NCBI GenBank assembly: GCA_013815325.1 | Contig: JACDGM010000010.1 | Span: 1 to 55,444, forward strand | Length of the DNA stretch: 55,444 bases | Direction of reading: 5' to 3' | Origin: Chthoniobacterales bacterium | GTDB taxonomy: Bacteria > Verrucomicrobiota > Verrucomicrobiia > Chthoniobacterales > UBA10450 | In this document: in pieces, positions 17,483-25,617 of the stretch | How the letters are laid out: each line of letters opens with the position of its first letter | Numbering within the stretch: position 1 is the stretch's first letter | The notes under the pieces: model-generated | Told to the model about the DNA's origin: nothing | Database searches by the model: none | The model's input: only the letters and a program-made list of their open reading frames with translations | Position numbers and translations under genes: made by a program

Positions 17483-20017
17483 TCACTGCGATGGGTTTGC
17501 GAGAGGATTATCTCCGGCGGCGAATCGGGTGGCTTCTGCGGGCTTGTCCCACGCGAGATACATCTGGTGCAACCTGTGGGCTGCGGCCACGGACATCGGA
17601 TGCTTTTCACCCAGGCGTGCGTGCAGGTCGTTGTAACCGGTTAAGAGCAACGGCTCGGCCTCGGCATACCGGCCTTGTGTCGTTAGGCATTCGCCCAGGG
17701 CTGTCTCCGGGTTGCCGAAAGTGAATTCCAAGGGTTGCCGGTCGACGTCGGGACCCTCGGCCAAGGCGGCGCGCAGGAAGGGTTCGCCTTCGGCGGCCCG
17801 GCCAGTCCGAGTGAGCGCCAGGCCAAGGAGTCCACGCGCCTGGACGATCCCGCCGCGCTGGGTGGGGAAGGCGGTCGCCACCGCTTCCAGGGGATGCCGC
17901 ACTTCGTCGATGACCTTCGCGTAATCGGCCTGCTCAAAGTCGACGCAGGCTCGGAGAAGGCGGGCCAGCGAATATTCCAAACTCTCGCTGCCCTCCAGTT
18001 GCAACGAATCTGTTTCCAACCGTTCCACGGCTTGCTCTGCCTCGGGCAGCCGTTGTTGACGTAGCAGGCAACTAACGAGACCAAGCTGCGGTTCGATGGC
18101 GTAAAAGCCGTGCGGTGCACGCTGATCGCTCAGCTCGATCGCGCGCCGCTGATCTACCTCGGCTTGCTCGAGCTGGCCTGCGGTCATCCTGGCAAGGCCC
18201 AAGGTAACTAAGACATGGATGTAGTCGGTATCACCTTCTCCGCGGAGAGCGCGCAGGTCTGCGAGAGCCTTTTGTAAGACGATCAGGCCCTCCTCGGGAC
18301 GGTTGGTGTAGGATAAGACTGAGCCTAAGACCTCGTTGGTTCGGGCCAGCCAGTAAAGGTCTGGCGGATTTTGCCTGCTCCGGACGGCTAGGACATGTCG
18401 CAGCAATGGCTCCGCTGCCTGCCATTCGGCCCGATTGCAGAACGCGCCGGCCAGCCACATTTCAGTTTTGAGCGTTGCCGGATCATCCGGGCTGTGGATA
18501 CGGCGCCGGATCTCGAGCGCCGCCCGGATGTGCTCTTCCGCCGGTTGGACTTGGCCAAGTTGGCCATAGGTGAACGAGATGGACTCGTGGGCGTGCGCCA
18601 GGACCTCCGGCTCGGCGGCCAAATCGTGGTCCATGCTTTTGCTGGCGGCGTCTAGCACTTGGACCACCTTGACGTCTTTGCCCATTTTCGCGGGATCCGC
18701 GCTGCGCAGGAGACTTTGCAGGAAATCATCCATGCGTTCGGCCTGCCGTTGGGCGACGCGCGCGTGGTCGCGTTCCTGCCGAGCAATGCGCGTCTGCCAG
18801 GTAGTGGTCACTAACCCGCCGAGCAGCGCCAACAGGACAAGCGCGGCGGCGGCGACTCCGGCCTTGTGGCGCCGGACGAATTTGCTCGCGCGGTAGCCGA
18901 CCGTGTCTTTGCACGCTGCGACCGGCAGTCCTTCCAAGTGCCGGCGAATGTCTTCGGAGAATTGGCCGACGGATGCGTAGCGGCGCTCTGGCTCTTTGCG
19001 CATCGCTCTGAGCACGATGTTGTCGAGATCGCCCTTGAGGAATTTCTGATTGCTGAATGCTGAATGCTGATTATTTGCAACCGCCGTGCTCGGACGTTCC
19101 GGGTCCTGATCGGTGATGGCGCGGGCGAGTTCGTTAGGTTGTTTGGTTTTCGTCCGGTAAGGGCTTTGGCCGGTGAGCAACTTATAGAGGAGAACCCCGA
19201 GGCTGTAGATGTCGCTCGTCGTGGCCACGGCTTCGCCGCGCACTTGCTCGGGGCTGGCGTAATCGGGGGTCATCGCGCCGGCAAAAGTCAACATAGTCTC
19301 GTTGGGCAAGGAGGTGTCTGTCTGGAGGAGCTTGGCGATGCCGAAGTCGAGCAGCTTCGGTTCGCCCTCAGGCGTGACCCGGATGTTCGCCGGTTTGATG
19401 TCGCGATGAATAACCAGGTGTTGGTGCGCATAAGTCACCGCCGCGCAGACCTTGCGAAAGAGTTGCAACCGTTCCTCAATGGCTAACTGACAGTTATCGC
19501 AATGTTCATCGAGCCGCTGGCCTTCCACGTATTCCATGGCGAAGAAGGGAATCCGATCCGCGTTGACACCGCCGCCGTAGAGCTGCGCGATGTTAGGGTG
19601 ATTAAGGCTAGCGAGAAGACGCTCTTCACGTTTGAAGTGACGAACGAGGTCCGCTGAGTCCATCCCTCCGCGAATAAGCTTGAGCGCAACTTTGCGCTGC
19701 AGTTGCCGATCCTGCGCGAGATAGACTTCGCCCATCCCGCCGCGCGCAATCAGGGACAGAATTTCGTAGTTACCGACTATTTGGCCGGCCGCGTAGACGC
19801 TGGCGCGCACGAACGTTTCGGCGGCGAAATGGAGCGCTGGTTCTTCGATGAACCGGCTGATGCCCTCTTGTTCTTTGAGCAGCGATTCGACCTCGGCGCG
19901 CAACTCTTTATCACCGGCACAGCTCTCGTTCAGGAAGCGCGGGGTATCCTGAGGCTCGCGTTCGAGCGCGGATTTCACGATCTCCGCGACCCGCTGTGCT
20001 CGTTCCGGTGAAGTCAT
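17483..20017 (-). CDS. Membrane Ser/Thr protein kinase with TPR sensor domain
   Basis: The protein of 844 residues has a Hanks-type kinase at ~85-360: glycine loop LIARGGMGEVYL, Lys113 in VALKLI, catalytic HRDIKPAN (~204-211), DFGIAK (~224-229), PDYASPEQ. One TM helix follows at ~386-405, then a long TPR region to the C-terminus (AEPLLRHVLAVRSRQNPPDL, RYAEAEPLLLTGYNDLHARL). The TM-TPR half should be extracytoplasmic. The ECF sigma gene directly upstream on the same strand is the usual partner in Planctomycetes and Verrucomicrobia. An in-frame heptamer repeat encodes NQHSAFSNQ in the kinase. The start is matched to that of the decayed copy; an ATG four codons upstream also exists. Confidence 0.92.
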   Translation of the reverse strand: MTSPERAQRVAEIVKSALEREPQDTPRFLNESCAGDKELRAEVESLLKEQEGISRFIEEPALHFAAETFVRASVYAAGQIVGNYEILSLIARGGMGEVYLAQDRQLQRKVALKLIRGGMDSADLVRHFKREERLLASLNHPNIAQLYGGGVNADRIPFFAMEYVEGQRLDEHCDNCQLAIEERLQLFRKVCAAVTYAHQHLVIHRDIKPANIRVTPEGEPKLLDFGIAKLLQTDTSLPNETMLTFAGAMTPDYASPEQVRGEAVATTSDIYSLGVLLYKLLTGQSPYRTKTKQPNELARAITDQDPERPSTAVANNQHSAFSNQKFLKGDLDNIVLRAMRKEPERRYASVGQFSEDIRRHLEGLPVAACKDTVGYRASKFVRRHKAGVAAAALVLLALLGGLVTTTWQTRIARQERDHARVAQRQAERMDDFLQSLLRSADPAKMGKDVKVVQVLDAASKSMDHDLAAEPEVLAHAHESISFTYGQLGQVQPAEEHIRAALEIRRRIHSPDDPATLKTEMWLAGAFCNRAEWQAAEPLLRHVLAVRSRQNPPDLYWLARTNEVLGSVLSYTNRPEEGLIVLQKALADLRALRGEGDTDYIHVLVTLGLARMTAGQLEQAEVDQRRAIELSDQRAPHGFYAIEPQLGLVSCLLRQQRLPEAEQAVERLETDSLQLEGSESLEYSLARLLRACVDFEQADYAKVIDEVRHPLEAVATAFPTQRGGIVQARGLLGLALTRTGRAAEGEPFLRAALAEGPDVDRQPLEFTFGNPETALGECLTTQGRYAEAEPLLLTGYNDLHARLGEKHPMSVAAAHRLHQMYLAWDKPAEATRFAAGDNPLANPSQ
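19051..19071. repeat. In-frame heptamer repeat TGCTGAA
   Basis: Two TGCTGAA units and a variant, TGCTGAT, lie in a row inside the kinase gene. On the coding strand they read CAGCATTCAGCATTCAGC and encode QHSAFS in a variable loop before LKGDLDNIVLRAM. The period of seven matches the AAGGATG repeats near 0.6-1.2 kb. Confidence 0.75.
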
Positions 20018-20021
20018 TGAG

Positions 20022-20118
20022 TTAACCACGGATTACACGGATGGGAGCGGATTTCCCGCGAGCACCCGCGGCGCGCGTTTGTTTCCCGATCCGTGACATC
20101 CGTGAGATCCGTGGTTAA
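20022..20118. repeat. Inverted repeat between sigma factor and kinase genes
   Basis: TTAACCACGGAT at 20022-20033 pairs exactly with ATCCGTGGTTAA at 20107-20118. The flanks repeat (A)CACGGAT and ATCCGTGA units inward. This 'accacggatt/acacggat' type of element is dispersed in many environmental genomes. It fills most of the 109-base gap between the two co-directional genes and may attenuate read-through. Confidence 0.8.
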
Positions 20119-20126
20119 ATCCCCTG

Positions 20127-20714
20127 CTAGCTCGTACTCAGCTCGCGCCGGAGCCAGAGCTTGGCGAAATTCCAATCGCGCAGGACCGTCTTCGGCGAAA
20201 CGTCCAGCACTTCGGCGATTTCATTCGCCTCCAAACCGCCAAAGAACTTCAGCTCCACCACAGTTCCTTCGCGCGGATAGATAGCGGCAAAACTTTGTAG
20301 CGCGTCGTCCAGCGCGACGAGGTCAGGGCGGCTGGCCTGCACCAGTTCGCGGGTCTCGTCGAGATAGAGTTTCTCCAGTTTTCCGCCGCGCTTCTCGGCG
20401 TTGTGCCCACGGGCATGTTCCATCAAGACCCGCCGCATCAGTTGCGCAGCGACGCCGCAGAAGTGCGCGCGACTTTTCCAATCGACCCGGCTTTGATCGA
20501 CCAGCTTGAGATAGGCTTCGTGCACCAAAGCGGTCGCCTGCAAGGTATGGTCAGGCCGTTCGCGGCGCAGATAAGCAGCCGCGCGCCGTTGCAATTCCTG
20601 GTAAACCAGCGGCATGAGACGGGCCGGCGCCTCCTGGTCGCCCGCGCTCCATTCCTGCAGAATCCGAGTGGCGTCTGGGGCGGTCACATTGTTCATCAGG
20701 GTTCGCATCTTCAT
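20127..20714 (-). CDS. ECF-type RNA polymerase sigma factor (TIGR02999-like)
   Basis: The 195-residue protein starting MKMRTLMNNVTAPDATRILQ has sigma region 2 at ~35-100 (RRAAAYLRRERPDHTLQATA, then LVHEAYLKLVDQSRVDWKSR and HFCGVAAQLMRRVLMEHAR) and region 4 at ~140-190 (VVELKFFGGLEANEIAEVLD with VSPKTVLRDWNFAKLWLRRE). This is the ECF subgroup common in Acidobacteria, Planctomycetes and Verrucomicrobia. No anti-sigma gene is next to it; the kinase downstream is the likely regulator. The divergent surface-protein gene begins only ~165 bases away and could be its target. The start could also be the ATG six codons later. Confidence 0.9.
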   Translation of the reverse strand: MKMRTLMNNVTAPDATRILQEWSAGDQEAPARLMPLVYQELQRRAAAYLRRERPDHTLQATALVHEAYLKLVDQSRVDWKSRAHFCGVAAQLMRRVLMEHARGHNAEKRGGKLEKLYLDETRELVQASRPDLVALDDALQSFAAIYPREGTVVELKFFGGLEANEIAEVLDVSPKTVLRDWNFAKLWLRRELSTS

Positions 20715-20878
20715 CCGGCTTGCGTTGGGCGCTGGATTCAACTTTTCCGATTTCAGCAGAAAATAGTTTCGAAGGCAATGTCCGTTTTCGCCGCCGGATC
20801 GCACGTCTAGTCAGTGAAGCGATCCTTTCGCTCCTTCAGAAACAGAAACATCCGCATCAAGAAAAACAGGTCCACACC

Positions 20879-23434
20879 ATGAAAAAACACCTACTTCTCT
20901 GGCCGTTCGCGGCTGCAAAAAACAACAAGAGATCCGCAGCGTGCCGGCTCCTTCAGGCAGTTGGATTGACCTGCCTCTTTGCCGCCCACTCTGCCGTGGC
21001 CCAGGTGGCGTCCACTTGGACTGGTGGTGTTGGCGATTACGTCGACGCCGGGTTCTGGAGTAACGGTGTGCCCAACGGCGACAGCGCAGACGCCTTTATT
21101 GATGGCGGCAAAACGGGCATTGCCTCCAGCGTGGGGATTAATAACCAATTTCTTAAAGTTGGCCGCTTGACCCTGGACTCGGGCGACACGCTCAGCATTG
21201 CCCCCGGGTACCTTTTCTTTGTGCAGAGCGGCTCCTTCGCCGGCAGCGGGTCGATCATCAACAACGGCACCTTCAACCTCGATAGCACCACTAATAACAC
21301 GACTCTTAGCTTTGTGGGTGGCCCCTCGAACTTGAGCGGCACGGGCACGCTCAATCTCACCAGCCTCCCCGGCAATACCGCCCGCATCACGAACGACAGT
21401 CTGCTGACCATCGGCGCGGGCCAGACGGTCGCGGGCTCAGGCGAGATAGGCCTCGTGACCGGTGACTTGATCAACAATGGCACGATCAACGCCAACCAGA
21501 ACGGCCGGACGCTCACCCTTGCGCCCGGGCTCAATTTCACGTCCGGCGCGACCGGCGTCAACGAGGCGACCAACGGCGGTATCCTCAACCTGGGTTTCGG
21601 CAACTACAACGGCGGCACCTATCAGGCGTTTGCCGGTTCGCAAGTCACCATTGCTGGGAACAACGACAGCCCAACGTTCATCGGAGTCACCCTGGCTGGC
21701 GTGGTGGCGCAGCTCGGTACACCCACGCTGACCAATGTGACCAACAACGGCACGATCACCGCGAGCGGCCCGTTTACCACTCTCGCGGGCACCTTTACCA
21801 ACAACGGCATTTTCACTTTTCTGACCAACAGTGGCAGTATTAGCATTAGCAGCGATACGAGCGTGAGTGGCACCGGTAAGATCACCCTCGTCGGCGGCGA
21901 CAACGGTATTTTTGTTGGCCCCGGCGGCCTCGGCGCCCGGCTCACCATTGGCGTGGGCCAAACGATCGAGGGAGCGGGCTTCCTGGGCGATGGTAACCTG
22001 ACGTTCACGAATAACGGCACCGTCAATGCCAACCTCAACGGTCAGGTCCTCGCCCTCTCCCCCGGCGGCGGCAACGGCAGCGATTTCACCAACGGCAAGA
22101 CCGGCGTCATCGAGTCAACCAACGGCGGTATCATCGGCATGGCTGGCGGCCCTTTCGTAAACGCCGGCGGCTTGGTCAGCGCGACCGTGAACGCGACCGA
22201 CTCCTTCACCCAAACCTCGGGCACAATCGATCTCAGCGGCGGCGATATCACAGTCTCCCTCGGGCTGGACTTGAACGGCGGCATTCTCGAAGGCACCGGC
22301 AAGATTATCGGCGACCTGCGCAACACCAGCGGCGACCTCGCGCCTGGACATTCGGCGGGAACGGTGACCGTGACCGGCGCCTACACTCAGGGGACCAAGG
22401 GCCTGCTCGACATGCAACTCGGCGGTGCGCCGAGCAGCACGGCTAACGATAAGGTCGTCGTGAGCGGCCAGGTGACTCTGACCGGAACGCTCAACGTCAC
22501 CTTGATCAACGGCTTCAAGCCTAGCGCGGGCGATGTTTACACGCTCATCAAGGCCACTTCGGTGACCGGCTCCTTCAGCACCATCACGCTCAATGGTTTC
22601 ACCGGGCAGGTCGATTATTCGAGCAACGGCGTCACCCTCACGATCACGAGCGGGGCGCCCCAACTGCTCAACATTTCCACTCGCCTCAAAGTCCTCGCGG
22701 GCGACAACGTCCTCATCGGCGGTTTCATTGTCACCGGCTCGGAGTCCAAGAAAGTCATATTGCGCGCCATCGGGCCGTCGCTGACCAAAGCAGGAGTTAC
22801 CGGCGCGCTCGCCGACCCCGTGCTGGAATTGCACAAACCTGACGGCACCGTGGTGACGAACGACAACTGGAAAGGCACCCAGGAAGCTGCCATCATCGCC
22901 ACCGGCGTCGCGCCCACGAACGATCTCGAATCGGCCATCGTGGCCACGCTCGCTCCGGGCAATTACACGGCTGTCGTCCATGGGAAGAATAACGGCACCG
23001 GCATCGGCCTAGTCGAAGCCTTTGACCTCAATCAGGCTGCCTCATCCGAGCTGGCTAACATTAGCACTCGCGGCTTCGTCGATACCGGCGACAACGTCAT
23101 GATCGGCGGCTTCATCATCGGCGGTGGGACCGCCGGCACGAACGCCACTGTGCTCGTTAGGGCGATCGGCCCGAGCCTCACGAAGGCGGGAGTCGCCGGT
23201 GCGCTCCAGGATCCAAAGCTGGAGTTACACGACGCGAACGGGAACTTGCTCAAGAGTAACGATAACTGGAAAAGCACCCAGAAAGCCGCCATCATCGCCA
23301 GCGGCGTCCCGCCCAGCAACGACAAGGAGTCCGCCATCATCGATACGCTGGCCCCCGGCAACTACACCGCGATTGTGCGCGGGAAGAGCAGCACCACGGG
23401 CGTTGCACTGGTAGAGGTTTACAACCTGCCTTAG
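20879..23434 (+). CDS. Large secreted beta-strand-repeat surface protein
   Basis: The 851-residue protein has a signal peptide (MKKHLLLWPFAAAKNNKRSA ... AHSAVAQ). The next ~550 residues are Gly/Asn/Thr-rich beta-helix repeats of autotransporter type (TITNNGT- and NGTINANQNGRTLTLAPG-like units, then LDLNGGILEGTGKIIGDLRN). The last ~230 residues are two copies of the module seen in the hydrolase at 10695-12371 (LLNISTRLKVLAGDNVLIGG ... SNDNWK ... LAPGNYTAVV). There is no obvious 12-strand autotransporter barrel, so the C-terminal modules may do the anchoring. Divergence from the ECF sigma gene suggests control by it. The gene carries no exact GCCTAACGA copy. Confidence 0.8.
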   Translation: MKKHLLLWPFAAAKNNKRSAACRLLQAVGLTCLFAAHSAVAQVASTWTGGVGDYVDAGFWSNGVPNGDSADAFIDGGKTGIASSVGINNQFLKVGRLTLDSGDTLSIAPGYLFFVQSGSFAGSGSIINNGTFNLDSTTNNTTLSFVGGPSNLSGTGTLNLTSLPGNTARITNDSLLTIGAGQTVAGSGEIGLVTGDLINNGTINANQNGRTLTLAPGLNFTSGATGVNEATNGGILNLGFGNYNGGTYQAFAGSQVTIAGNNDSPTFIGVTLAGVVAQLGTPTLTNVTNNGTITASGPFTTLAGTFTNNGIFTFLTNSGSISISSDTSVSGTGKITLVGGDNGIFVGPGGLGARLTIGVGQTIEGAGFLGDGNLTFTNNGTVNANLNGQVLALSPGGGNGSDFTNGKTGVIESTNGGIIGMAGGPFVNAGGLVSATVNATDSFTQTSGTIDLSGGDITVSLGLDLNGGILEGTGKIIGDLRNTSGDLAPGHSAGTVTVTGAYTQGTKGLLDMQLGGAPSSTANDKVVVSGQVTLTGTLNVTLINGFKPSAGDVYTLIKATSVTGSFSTITLNGFTGQVDYSSNGVTLTITSGAPQLLNISTRLKVLAGDNVLIGGFIVTGSESKKVILRAIGPSLTKAGVTGALADPVLELHKPDGTVVTNDNWKGTQEAAIIATGVAPTNDLESAIVATLAPGNYTAVVHGKNNGTGIGLVEAFDLNQAASSELANISTRGFVDTGDNVMIGGFIIGGGTAGTNATVLVRAIGPSLTKAGVAGALQDPKLELHDANGNLLKSNDNWKSTQKAAIIASGVPPSNDKESAIIDTLAPGNYTAIVRGKSSTTGVALVEVYNLP

Positions 23435-23649
23435 TGCAACGTGTCCGCGTCCTGCGTCACGAGAGCCGGAGTGACCGGGCTGGTGATGGGCGGGGCTGGA
23501 GTCGGACCAGCAGTGTTCGCCGGCGACCCGGGGGCCGAAGGGGAGGGTGAAGACGTGGCGGCTGTTTCCGTTTTTTTGCTGCAGGCGGCGAGGAGGAACG
23601 CGAGGCAGAGAAGCGGGAGCGCACCCCAGCGAAAGGAGATTTTTTCCAT
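23431..23649 (-). pseudogene. Truncated lipoprotein gene (partial duplicate)
   Basis: This 5' fragment matches the lipoprotein gene at 14600-15400: MEKISFRWGALPLLCLAFLL with lipobox LAAC, then the Ser/Pro linker ending VTPALVTQDADTLH and a stop. The intact gene continues with VVTQDAGSITYYLHF at this place. The cut falls where the coding end of the surface protein begins (4-base overlap). The TonB-C-like domains are absent, so no function is expected beyond possible export of a short lipopeptide. Confidence 0.85.
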
Positions 23650-23708
23650 GGTAAAACTGGTGGACGTAACCTCAGCCATCCCCTTTACGCAAGTGCCGCG
23701 CGCCCGCC
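23448..23708 (-). repeat. Direct repeat copy B (truncated lipoprotein 5' end)
   Basis: This is the second copy of the segment at 15196-15460, in the same orientation, including upstream non-coding bases. Its boundary coincides with the 3' end of the surface-protein gene. Together the copies frame about 8 kb of DNA that is poor in the GCCTAACGA 9-mer. Confidence 0.85.
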
Positions 23709-23765
23709 GGACCCTCGAAAAAAATCACTACCAAACCGCCTCGACCGGCCCGACATTTCGAGCCT

Positions 23766-24371
23766 ATGGCATACGAATTACCCAAACTACCCTATCCCAA
23801 CGATGCGCTCGAACCGCACATCGATGCGAAGACGATGGAGATCCATCACGACAAGCATCATCAGGCTTATATCACCAATCTGAATAAGGCGATGGAAGGA
23901 AAGCCTGACCTGGAAGGCAAGCCCATCGAGGACCTCATCGGCAACCTCAGCGCCGTACCCGAAGATATCCGCACCGCGGTGCGCAACAACGGCGGCGGAC
24001 ACGCCAATCATTCCTTCTTCTGGCAAATCATGGGCCCCGAAGGTGGCGGCGAACCAACGGGCAAACTCGCCGATGAAATCAAGTCCACCTTCGGCAGCTT
24101 CGACGCCTTCAAGGAAAAGCTGGCTGACGCCGGAGTAAAACGTTTCGGCAGCGGCTGGTCGTGGTTGATCAAGAACAAGAGCGGCAAACTCGAAATCGTC
24201 TCCACGGCGAACCAGGACAGCCCGCTCATGGAGGGCAACACACCCATCCTCGGCGTCGACGTCTGGGAGCACGCTTATTATCTTAACTATCAAAACCGCC
24301 GGCCCGACTATCTTAAGGCTTGGTGGAACACAGTTAACTGGGCAGAAGTGTCCAGGCGCTACGAGCAGTAG
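23766..24371 (+). CDS. sodA: Superoxide dismutase, Mn/Fe type
   Basis: The 201-residue protein begins [20 protein letters not shown] and has all metal ligands in place: His27 (MEIHHDKHH), the second His in [11 protein letters not shown], and Asp and His in [12 protein letters not shown]. It disproportionates superoxide in the cytoplasm. The Gln in NQDSPL (the E. coli Gln146 position) and the Gly-rich GGGHANH favour the Mn form, though cambialistic enzymes look similar. No signal peptide is present. A strong terminator follows 21 bases after the stop. Confidence 0.95.
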   Translation: MAYELPKLPYPNDALEPHIDAKTMEIHHDKHHQAYITNLNKAMEGKPDLEGKPIEDLIGNLSAVPEDIRTAVRNNGGGHANHSFFWQIMGPEGGGEPTGKLADEIKSTFGSFDAFKEKLADAGVKRFGSGWSWLIKNKSGKLEIVSTANQDSPLMEGNTPILGVDVWEHAYYLNYQNRRPDYLKAWWNTVNWAEVSRRYEQ

Positions 24372-24392
24372 CCGCAGCATCAGGATTCTCGT

Positions 24393-24425
24393 GGGCGCGC
24401 CATGCATTTCGGCGCGCCCTTTTTC
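24393..24425 (+). terminator. Rho-independent terminator after sodA
   Basis: GGGCGCGCC pairs perfectly with GGCGCGCCC around a nine-base loop and is followed by TTTTTCC. The distance from the stop codon and the T-run on the plus strand assign it to the superoxide dismutase gene. Confidence 0.9.
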
Positions 24426-24479
24426 CATTCTCCGGCCTTCTGTGCCCTTTTTCCTCCTGATCCTCGTCCTCGCTCCGCG

Positions 24480-24860
24480 ATGAAACGCTGCTCCTTCCGT
24501 GCGCTTTTGATCCTGGCTCTAGGGCTTGCTCTGCTCCAGCTAGTCGCCGGCCAGGATTTGATTTCTGGAGTTGATCCGAGATATCGGGAGTTTGCCCATC
24601 CGGAGCAGGACGTTACCGCGGCGATTGCCCGGCGCGACTTCCGCTTCATCGCGGTGGATCGAGCGCGCAAAATTGTGCCCGGGGCGGAACAATACCAGCG
24701 TTTGCAGATGGTCTACGGCGTCAAGGTTGTGCCGCAGCACTTGCGCCTCTTCCCGAGCGCCTCACAGAATTTCAGTTTTGGTCTTCGCGCGCGCGCCTAC
24801 GCCGAGCAGTACAACCTCACCCTCGCCACCTATCTGCTCGCGCATCATCCCAAGAGCTAA
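24480..24860 (+). CDS. Small secreted protein of unknown function
   Basis: The 126-residue product starts MKRCSFRALLILALGLALLQ with a signal peptide (cleavage near VAGQ). The mature part contains FRFIAVDRARKIVPGAEQYQ and a Tyr/Leu-rich tail, without cysteines or a recognised motif. The in-frame opening from 24402 has no better start. It stands between the sodA terminator and the rnpB terminator, so it is probably monocistronic. Confidence 0.55.
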   Translation: MKRCSFRALLILALGLALLQLVAGQDLISGVDPRYREFAHPEQDVTAAIARRDFRFIAVDRARKIVPGAEQYQRLQMVYGVKVVPQHLRLFPSASQNFSFGLRARAYAEQYNLTLATYLLAHHPKS

Positions 24861-24912
24861 CTCCCTGCGATGTAGCGGAGGTCTCTGACCCTCAAGCGCA
24901 CCGCCAAAAGGG

Positions 24913-24944
24913 GAAGGGCGCCCTCGTTTCCGAGCACGCCCTTC
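24913..24944 (-). terminator. Probable terminator of rnpB
   Basis: GAAGGGCG and CGCCCTTC form an outer stem, and CTCG/CGAG an inner stem around TTTC. Read on the minus strand the hairpin begins three bases after the RNase P RNA 3' end and is followed by CCCCTTTTGG. The symmetric stem could also stop plus-strand transcripts of the small secreted protein gene. Confidence 0.7.
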
Positions 24945-24947
24945 GTT

Positions 24948-25370
24948 GCGATGGCGATAAGCCGAATTCTGTGTCCCGAATTTCTTTGGGGCGATGATCA
25001 TTTATCTCATTCGCCGTGGCGAACGCCCGCGGTCACGCCATCGCCGGTCAGAGACCGGCGCCACATGGCCGCGTGATGCGACGATACCCGAGGGTTTAAC
25101 GGACCGGCTGCCCTTCCTCTGTTTTGTCTTGCACCGCATGGGGTTTTTCCTGCCTCGCCGCTTGCGCAACGAGCGGTGAGCTCTTACCTCGCCTTTTCAC
25201 CCTTACCTTTCGGATGCCCTGCGGCACTCGTTAGGCGGTATATTTTCTGTGACACTCTCCGTCGCTTATCGCTTTCGCGAAAAGCGCCCGCGCGTTCTGC
25301 GCGGCATGCTGCCGTCTGGTGTTCGGACTTTCCTCTCCGGATTGCTCCGGAGCGATCATCTGCCATCGCG
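24948..25370 (-). ncRNA. rnpB: RNase P RNA (bacterial type A)
   Basis: Read on the minus strand, the ends GCGATGGC and GCCATCGC form helix P1. Conserved core blocks appear in order: GAGGAAAGTCCGAACACC (CR I), ACAGAAAATATACCGCC, GGTAAGGGTGAAAAGG with GAGGTAAGAGCTCACCGC, GGCAGGAAAAACCCCAT, AGATAAATGATCATC (CR V) and ACAGAATTCGGCTTATC at the 3' end. The RNA (about 423 nt) is the catalytic subunit that trims tRNA 5' leaders. A GCCTAACGA copy (25228-25236) directly follows the ATACC block, in a variable peripheral helix. Confidence 0.96.
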
Positions 25371-25473
25371 GGGAAGTTAACACGGATTTCGGACTCGCGA
25401 AATCCCGCGAAGCGATGCGCTCCCGCCTCCGCCGTGGACGGGCTACGTCGTGGCGAGTCCGCGTGTCCAGTTC

Positions 25474-25557
25474 CACCTGCCCCTGCACGTTCACTTACAC
25501 TGAGGTTGGAAGGGCAGGTGCAAGGCCGAATCTGGACATGCGGAAGCATGTCCCTCC
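25474..25557. repeat. Hairpin repeats upstream of the flavoprotein gene
   Basis: CACCTGCCC (25474) pairs with GGGCAGGTG (25512). The unit shares GTCCAGTT(T)C, CACGTTC(A/G)CTTACACT and GGTGCAAG with a longer element at 35941-36007. Directly after it lies GGACATGC/GCATGTCC (25534-25553), a partial copy of the palindrome at 14504-14553. The rest of the 247-base gap between rnpB and the next gene shows nothing else. Confidence 0.75.
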
Positions 25558-25617
25558 GAACGGGAATAATTGCATTTCCGCTTCCTCTCCTCTCGGATAA
25601 GACTGCTGCGCACGCCG

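Noticed and set aside
20022-20118. Inverted ends considered as an insertion-sequence relic
   Set aside because: Only ~70 bases lie between the arms, with no transposase fragment or target duplication; treated as a dispersed repeat.
22115-22981. Long minus-strand open frame (288 codons) opposite the surface protein
   Set aside because: It mirrors the Gly/Asn/Thr repeats of the plus-strand gene, has a low-complexity His/Arg/Gly composition and no motif; the plus strand has the signal peptide and domain structure.
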